Below are positions 60,172 through 64,000 of a stretch of 64,000 nucleotides of DNA, in pieces (the first letter of the stretch is position 1; each line of letters starts with the position of its first letter). The notes under the pieces were generated by a model. The model searched no databases. It was not told the DNA's origin and saw nothing but the letters and a program-made list of their open reading frames with translations. The position numbers and the translations under genes are program-made. The DNA is from JBHPCZ01 sp042573625 (lineage in GTDB: Bacteria; Desulfobacterota; Desulfobacteria; Desulfobacterales; UBA11574), in contig JBHPCZ010000001.1 in assembly GCA_042573625.1 (NCBI GenBank), forward strand, positions 30,185-94,184, given 5' to 3'.

Positions 60172-60780
60172 ATGGCAAAATATACAGGGATCAATCATCT
60201 GGCAATGGCGACGAATGATATGGACAAGACCATTCGATTCTGGAGGGATCTGCTGGGTATGCGCCTTGTGGCAGGCCTGGGGTCAAGCCAGTACAAGCAT
60301 TATTTTTTTGAGATATCCGAACACGACATGATTGCCTTTTTCGAGTGGCCGGAGGTGGAAAATATTCCGGAGAAAGATCACGGCACGCCGGTCAAGGGGC
60401 CCTTTGCTTTTGACCACGTGTCCTTAAGTGTGGAAAGCGATGACGACCTCTGGGAGCTTAAGGAAAAAATTGAGGCCGCGGGTCTCTGGGTCTCGGAAGT
60501 CATAGACCATGGTTTCATACATTCCATTTATTCGTTTGATCCCAACAATATCCCCATCGAGTTCAGTGCACCAATACCCGAAGTAAATATCCGGAAGCAC
60601 CCGAAAATGAAGGACAGGAACCCGAGCGCTGTAACTTTGGAAGGGTCTGAACCTCAACCCGGCCACTGGTCCGCGGTAAAAGAGCCAACGCCGGATGCGG
60701 ATCGCAATGTCTATCCGGGCGAAGGAATGATTTTTGCGGAAGATAACGAAAAAAAGGCTATCCAAGGAAACGAATCATGA
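60172..60780 (+). CDS. VOC (glyoxalase/dioxygenase superfamily) protein
   Basis: 202 residues from ATG 60172 (AAAGAGAGAAC upstream). Two VOC half-folds: GINHLAMATNDMDKTIRFWRDLLGM and FDHVSLSVESDDDLWELKEKIEAAG; metal ligands His, His and the Glu in NIPIEFSA are present. A C-terminal extension of about 60 residues is not typical of the fold. Reaction unknown. ATGA overlap with fumarase suggests translational coupling. Confidence 0.85.
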   Translation: MAKYTGINHLAMATNDMDKTIRFWRDLLGMRLVAGLGSSQYKHYFFEISEHDMIAFFEWPEVENIPEKDHGTPVKGPFAFDHVSLSVESDDDLWELKEKIEAAGLWVSEVIDHGFIHSIYSFDPNNIPIEFSAPIPEVNIRKHPKMKDRNPSAVTLEGSEPQPGHWSAVKEPTPDADRNVYPGEGMIFAEDNEKKAIQGNES

Positions 60781-62147
60781 AATTCAGAAAGGAAAAGGAT
60801 TCATTGGGCACGATCGATGTTCCTGAAGATGCGTACTATGGGGCGAGCACCCAGAGAGCTGTTGAAAATTTTTCCATCAGCGGGCTAACACTTCCCCTGT
60901 CTTTGATTTACGGCATCGCTCTGATCAAAAAGTTTGCCGCCAGGATCAACAAAGAGTTGGGCCTTCTGAATGAAAAGCTGGCGGACCCTATTGTCAGGGC
61001 TGCGCAGGAAGTCATTGACGGAAAGCTCGATGACCAGTTTGTCGTGGATGTCTTCCAGACCGGATCCGGCACTTCAACACACATGAACATGAATGAGGTC
61101 ATTGCCTCAAGGGCAAACGAAATCATAACAGGCACAAAAGGAGGCAAATCTCCGGTGCATCCGAATGATCATGTCAATTTCGGCCAATCGAGTAATGATG
61201 TTATCCCTTCGGCGATCCACATTGCAGCGTTAAACCGGATTAAAAGGCAACTGATTCCATCACTTTCCCGATTGCACAAAAGCCTTCTGCAAAAGGCTAA
61301 AGCGTTTGAGGGTGTAGAAAAAATCGGAAGGACCCATCTTCAGGATGCCGTGCCCATATTTCTCGGTCAGGAGTTTTCCGGATACGCCAGGCAGGTGGAG
61401 CTGGGTGTCAAAAGGGTTGAATCCGTCGAAGGCCGCCTGGCAGAACTGGCATTGGGGGGAACCGCAGTTGGAAACGGTTTAAATACGCATCCGGACTTTG
61501 CCCGAAACGTTATCGCCCTTATATCCGAACATTTAGCAATTGATTTCAAAGAAGCAGAAAACCGTTTCGAAGCGCAGGGAGCACGGGACGCAGCCGTTGA
61601 GACAAGCGGGGCTTTAAAAACTGTTGCTGCAAGTCTCACAAAAATTTGTAATGATATCCGATGGCTCGCATCCGGCCCACGATGCGGACTCGGTGAAATA
61701 TCTATTCCTTCTCTTCAGCCCGGGTCTTCCATAATGCCGGGGAAGGTCAACCCGGTCATACCGGAGGCCGTCATTCAAGTCGCGGCCCAGATCATCGGGA
61801 ATGACACAACAATCACGCTGGCTGGGCAGGCGGGAAATTTCGAACTGAACACCATGCTGCCCGTGATTGCCTATAACCTCATGCAGTCGATTGACCTGCT
61901 GGCCTCCGCTGCCGCTCTTCTGGCGGACAAGTGTGTCAGCGGCATTACCGCCAACAGGGAAAAGTGCGCTTCATATATCGAAAAAAGCCTGGCCCTGGCA
62001 ACCTATCTGGTTCCCCATGTCGGCTATGACAAAGCAGCGGCTATTGCAAAAATAGCCCATGAAACCGGGAAGAGCATTCGAGAGGTCGTTCTGGAAGAAA
62101 AGCTTTTTTCAGAAGATGAATTGGCGAACATACTGCCTCCCCGTTAA
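60777..62147 (+). CDS. fumC: Class II fumarate hydratase
   Basis: 456 residues. Converts fumarate to malate; iron-independent and oxygen-stable. Seen: SGTSTHMNMNEVIASRA, HPNDHVNFGQSSNDVIPSA, GRTHLQDAVPIFLGQEFSGY, and the family signature GSSIMPGKVNPVIPEA. The start overlaps the VOC gene by 4 bases. Aspartase has related motifs, so the assignment to fumarase rather than aspartase is by overall similarity. Confidence 0.88.
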   Translation: MKFRKEKDSLGTIDVPEDAYYGASTQRAVENFSISGLTLPLSLIYGIALIKKFAARINKELGLLNEKLADPIVRAAQEVIDGKLDDQFVVDVFQTGSGTSTHMNMNEVIASRANEIITGTKGGKSPVHPNDHVNFGQSSNDVIPSAIHIAALNRIKRQLIPSLSRLHKSLLQKAKAFEGVEKIGRTHLQDAVPIFLGQEFSGYARQVELGVKRVESVEGRLAELALGGTAVGNGLNTHPDFARNVIALISEHLAIDFKEAENRFEAQGARDAAVETSGALKTVAASLTKICNDIRWLASGPRCGLGEISIPSLQPGSSIMPGKVNPVIPEAVIQVAAQIIGNDTTITLAGQAGNFELNTMLPVIAYNLMQSIDLLASAAALLADKCVSGITANREKCASYIEKSLALATYLVPHVGYDKAAAIAKIAHETGKSIREVVLEEKLFSEDELANILPPR

Positions 62148-62164
62148 AATTTCTTGAAAGATTT

Positions 62165-62391
62165 TGAATACCCAATATCCAACAAGGAACCATAGAGTGA
62201 AGAAGGGAGCGGGGATCAGAGGACAGGGATCAGGAGGCAGATAGCAGAAGTTAAGAAGCTCAGAAGTTGAGAAGTTGAGAAAAGGCAGAAAGTACCCTAT
62301 ATGCCATGCGTCTTACTTTTCAACTTTCACTCTTCACGTTTAACCATTTATCTTGTACATTCCGTGTTGGACATTCTGCGGTTCAAACACC
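62165..62391 (+). repeat. MITE-like element with CCAATATCCAACAAGGAA end
   Basis: Left end GAATACCCAATATCCAACAA, right end ACATTCCGTGTTGGACATTC; interior shares AGAAGTTAAGAAG..TCAGAAGTTGA with 50690-50735. Not coding. Confidence 0.65.
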
Positions 62392-62442
62392 ATATTATTT
62401 CAATTGCCAAAAACCCGCAAACAAAAGTGACAAGAAGGCATC

Positions 62443-63468
62443 ATGACAATTCCTGGAAACCTTCAGACCACGGCAATGGCGGTAATGCCACACACAGACG
62501 CGGACAGGGCGCTTGATCTCGCCCTCTCTCTGGATATTCCATTCTGGCCGCAACTACCGCATTTGAGTTACTATGAAGATATGTATGTCCAGGCCGCGGA
62601 ACACTTCCCGGGCATTCTGCTGGATATTGAAAAGCGGACGCTTCGCTTTTCAATGGAAAAATTCATCAGCGAATTTGAAGAAGCTATGGCCCACTTTGAG
62701 GAACCCGACTATTTTGATGTTAGCCAAGAGTATTCCGCCGTTTACCACCGGTTTCTTGAAATGGATCTGTCTGACCGACCTGCCGTCAGGGGTCAACTGG
62801 AAGGTCCTATCAGTTTTGGCCTCAATGTCCTTGATCAGGATCAGCGGCCTATTCTGTTTGATGACAACATCCGGCCGTTTATGTTTGAATTCATGTCAAA
62901 GCGAATTAACGTTCAGTTAGACCGACTTAAGCAAATGAACCCCAATGCGTTTATGTATGTGGACGAACCGGGCTTGCAGTTTCTGTTCAGCGCGCTTTCA
63001 GGCTACGACAGCACAAAAGCCAAAGGCGAACTGGAGTCCTTTTTCTCCATGATAGATCGACCGAGGGGGATACACTTGTGCGGCAACCCGGACTGGGATT
63101 TTCTGCTCAATCTGGATCTCGATGTACTTTCTATGGATATCTATCAGAACGGCGAAATTTTTTCATCCTATTCAGGGTCCATTAAAAGATTTCTCGATCG
63201 AGGCGGTGTTTTGGCGTGGGGTATTGTGCCGACCAACTTCGAGCCTTTTGAAGTTGAAAACGTCAATTCTCTGGAATCGAGATTGACGGAGATATGGAAT
63301 GTATTGACGGACAAAGGTATTGACAGAGAATATCTCATTTCAAAGAGTCTGATTTCTCCGGCAACCTGCTGTCTGGTAAACCCTGACGGGGAAAAGACGG
63401 TCGAAGATGCCTTTACGGTGCTGACAAAACTCTCTCAATCTCTTCGGGATAAATATCTGACCTCATAA
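62443..63468 (+). CDS. MetE/UroD-like TIM-barrel protein
   Basis: 341 residues. Resembles the C-terminal catalytic barrel of cobalamin-independent methionine synthase and uroporphyrinogen decarboxylase-like methyltransferases: PFWPQLPHLSYYEDMYVQ, VRGQLEGPISFGLN, AFMYVDEPGLQF, GIHLCGNPDWDFLL (His and Cys as zinc ligands) and SPATCCLVN (second Cys). Zinc-dependent methyl transfer is likely; the methyl donor and acceptor are unknown. Shorter than MetE, so a stand-alone methyltransferase. Confidence 0.82.
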   Translation: MTIPGNLQTTAMAVMPHTDADRALDLALSLDIPFWPQLPHLSYYEDMYVQAAEHFPGILLDIEKRTLRFSMEKFISEFEEAMAHFEEPDYFDVSQEYSAVYHRFLEMDLSDRPAVRGQLEGPISFGLNVLDQDQRPILFDDNIRPFMFEFMSKRINVQLDRLKQMNPNAFMYVDEPGLQFLFSALSGYDSTKAKGELESFFSMIDRPRGIHLCGNPDWDFLLNLDLDVLSMDIYQNGEIFSSYSGSIKRFLDRGGVLAWGIVPTNFEPFEVENVNSLESRLTEIWNVLTDKGIDREYLISKSLISPATCCLVNPDGEKTVEDAFTVLTKLSQSLRDKYLTS

Positions 63469-63488
63469 CAGTTCTATCTCTAAAAGAT

Positions 63489-63769
63489 TAGCCCGGATTT
63501 TTCACGCGCCTGATGTGTTCATTTGAAAGGCACTCGGGGGCGCTGCCGTCATATTCTACTGCAAACCCCTGATAATGAAGACGCCGCAGGAGTCATGCCG
63601 AAGGTAATGGGCGCATCAGGCAGTGCCCACAGGGTGAAAATATTTCAGCTTAAGAAGAAAAAAGTTTGGGGTACAAAGTCTGGCAGGGAAGTTGACGCTA
63701 TTATTCACCATGACTTAATTTTATTATAAAATAAGTTTGCTGAAAAATTTTCATGAAATATCCGGGTTA
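63489..63769 (+). repeat. MITE-like element, copy B
   Basis: 281 bp with ends TAGCCCGGATTTTTCACG and CATGAAATATCCGGGTTA; internal GTGTTCATTTG ... CAGGGTGAAAATATTTCAGC matches copy A at 25506-25769. Apparent ORF 63523-63729 has no ribosome site and lies wholly in the element. Confidence 0.75.
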
Positions 63770-63892
63770 GGTATCGTATTGCTAACTGTTAAGAAGCAGG
63801 AAAAATTGGCTTGGCGAATGTAACTTTAAATTTTCTGGAAAGGGCTTTACAGCTGTCGATATCACAACGTCCAAATTTATATGGTAAGTTGT

Positions 63893-64000
63893 GTTATAGT
63901 CGGGTAGACTGGAGGAATCTCACCTCCAGTCCCCCACAGAACCGCACGTGAACCTCTCGATTCATACGGCTCCTGCCAGCCATTCTCTTGAAACCTCTCG
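63893..64000 (-). mobile_element. 3' end of a group II intron (domains VI and V), cut by window edge
   Basis: Read on the minus strand: a 34-nt domain V, GAGCCGTATGAATC-GAGA-GGTTCACGTGCGGTTC (63939-63972, GNRA tetraloop), then TGTGGGGG, a domain VI stem ACTGGAGG ... CCTCCAGT (63908-63930), and the 3' end CTACCCGACTAT near 63893. Upstream domains and any reverse transcriptase would lie beyond 64000. Confidence 0.8.

Noticed and set aside
63523..63729. 68-codon ORF downstream of the MetE-like gene
   Set aside because: Lies entirely inside the second copy of the MITE-like element; the other copy does not keep the frame.

Overview
The window looks like chromosomal DNA of an anaerobic Desulfobacterota (deltaproteobacterial) organism, most likely a sulfate or sulfur reducer that can methylate mercury. 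The reasons are an hgcA-hgcB pair, a set of heterodisulfide-reductase (Hdr) subunits with TusA and DsrE sulfur carriers, a small class III-type cytochrome c, and the oxygen-defence set of desulfoferrodoxin, rubrerythrin, rubredoxin and rubredoxin:oxygen oxidoreductase. The exact taxon cannot be read from the sequence. No rRNA, tRNA or CRISPR array was seen.

Layout. 1-4 kb: the end of an M16 peptidase, dUTPase, a YycJ-like metallo-hydrolase and a GT4 glycosyltransferase. 4.1-8.3 kb: a TonB-dependent receptor, a YHS-domain protein and a NapH-like polyferredoxin in one transcription unit. 8.4-14 kb: an AT-richer accessory block of secreted glycine-rich proteins and an ECF sigma factor with a membrane anti-sigma-like partner carrying a carbohydrate-binding-type domain; three matching ECF-type promoters tie this block into one regulon. 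The TonB unit and one glycine-rich gene share similar upstream and downstream flanks. 14-19.5 kb: housekeeping enzymes and a decayed small gene pair. 19.5-21.6 kb: hgcAB behind a promoter whose -10 box lies in a perfect inverted repeat, then a PilZ protein. 21.7-31.2 kb: a sigma54 enhancer-binding regulator facing a TusA / MvhD-like / HdrA / HdrA / HdrC / HdrB / DsrE / TusA operon that starts with a textbook sigma54 promoter. 31.6-35.9 kb: gpmI, an MFS transporter and small unknowns.

35.9-43.6 kb holds a minus-strand, tightly packed five-gene set: TIR-transmembrane-14xWD40, membrane methyltransferase, YdcF-like protein, MurG-like glycosyltransferase, and a TRAFs-binding/SLOG/nucleotide-cyclase protein. 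Its domains are typical of nucleotide-signal conflict systems, and it is the best candidate in the window for an undescribed system. 44.5-50.5 kb is a TolC/MFP/RND efflux operon. 50.7-59.7 kb is almost entirely minus-strand oxygen and redox stress genes, including several very small metal-binding proteins, one frameshifted DsrE-like gene and a flavoprotein-arsenate reductase fusion. 60-63.5 kb carries a VOC protein, fumarase C and a MetE/UroD-like protein. The last 100 bases are domains VI and V of a group II intron that runs off the right edge.

Many intergenic gaps carry short dispersed elements with inverted ends (about 25.5, 27.8, 29.7, 31.4, 50.7, 55.2, 62.3 and 63.6 kb), so the chromosome appears rich in MITE-like repeats. 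Family names come from motif recognition by eye; no database search was run.
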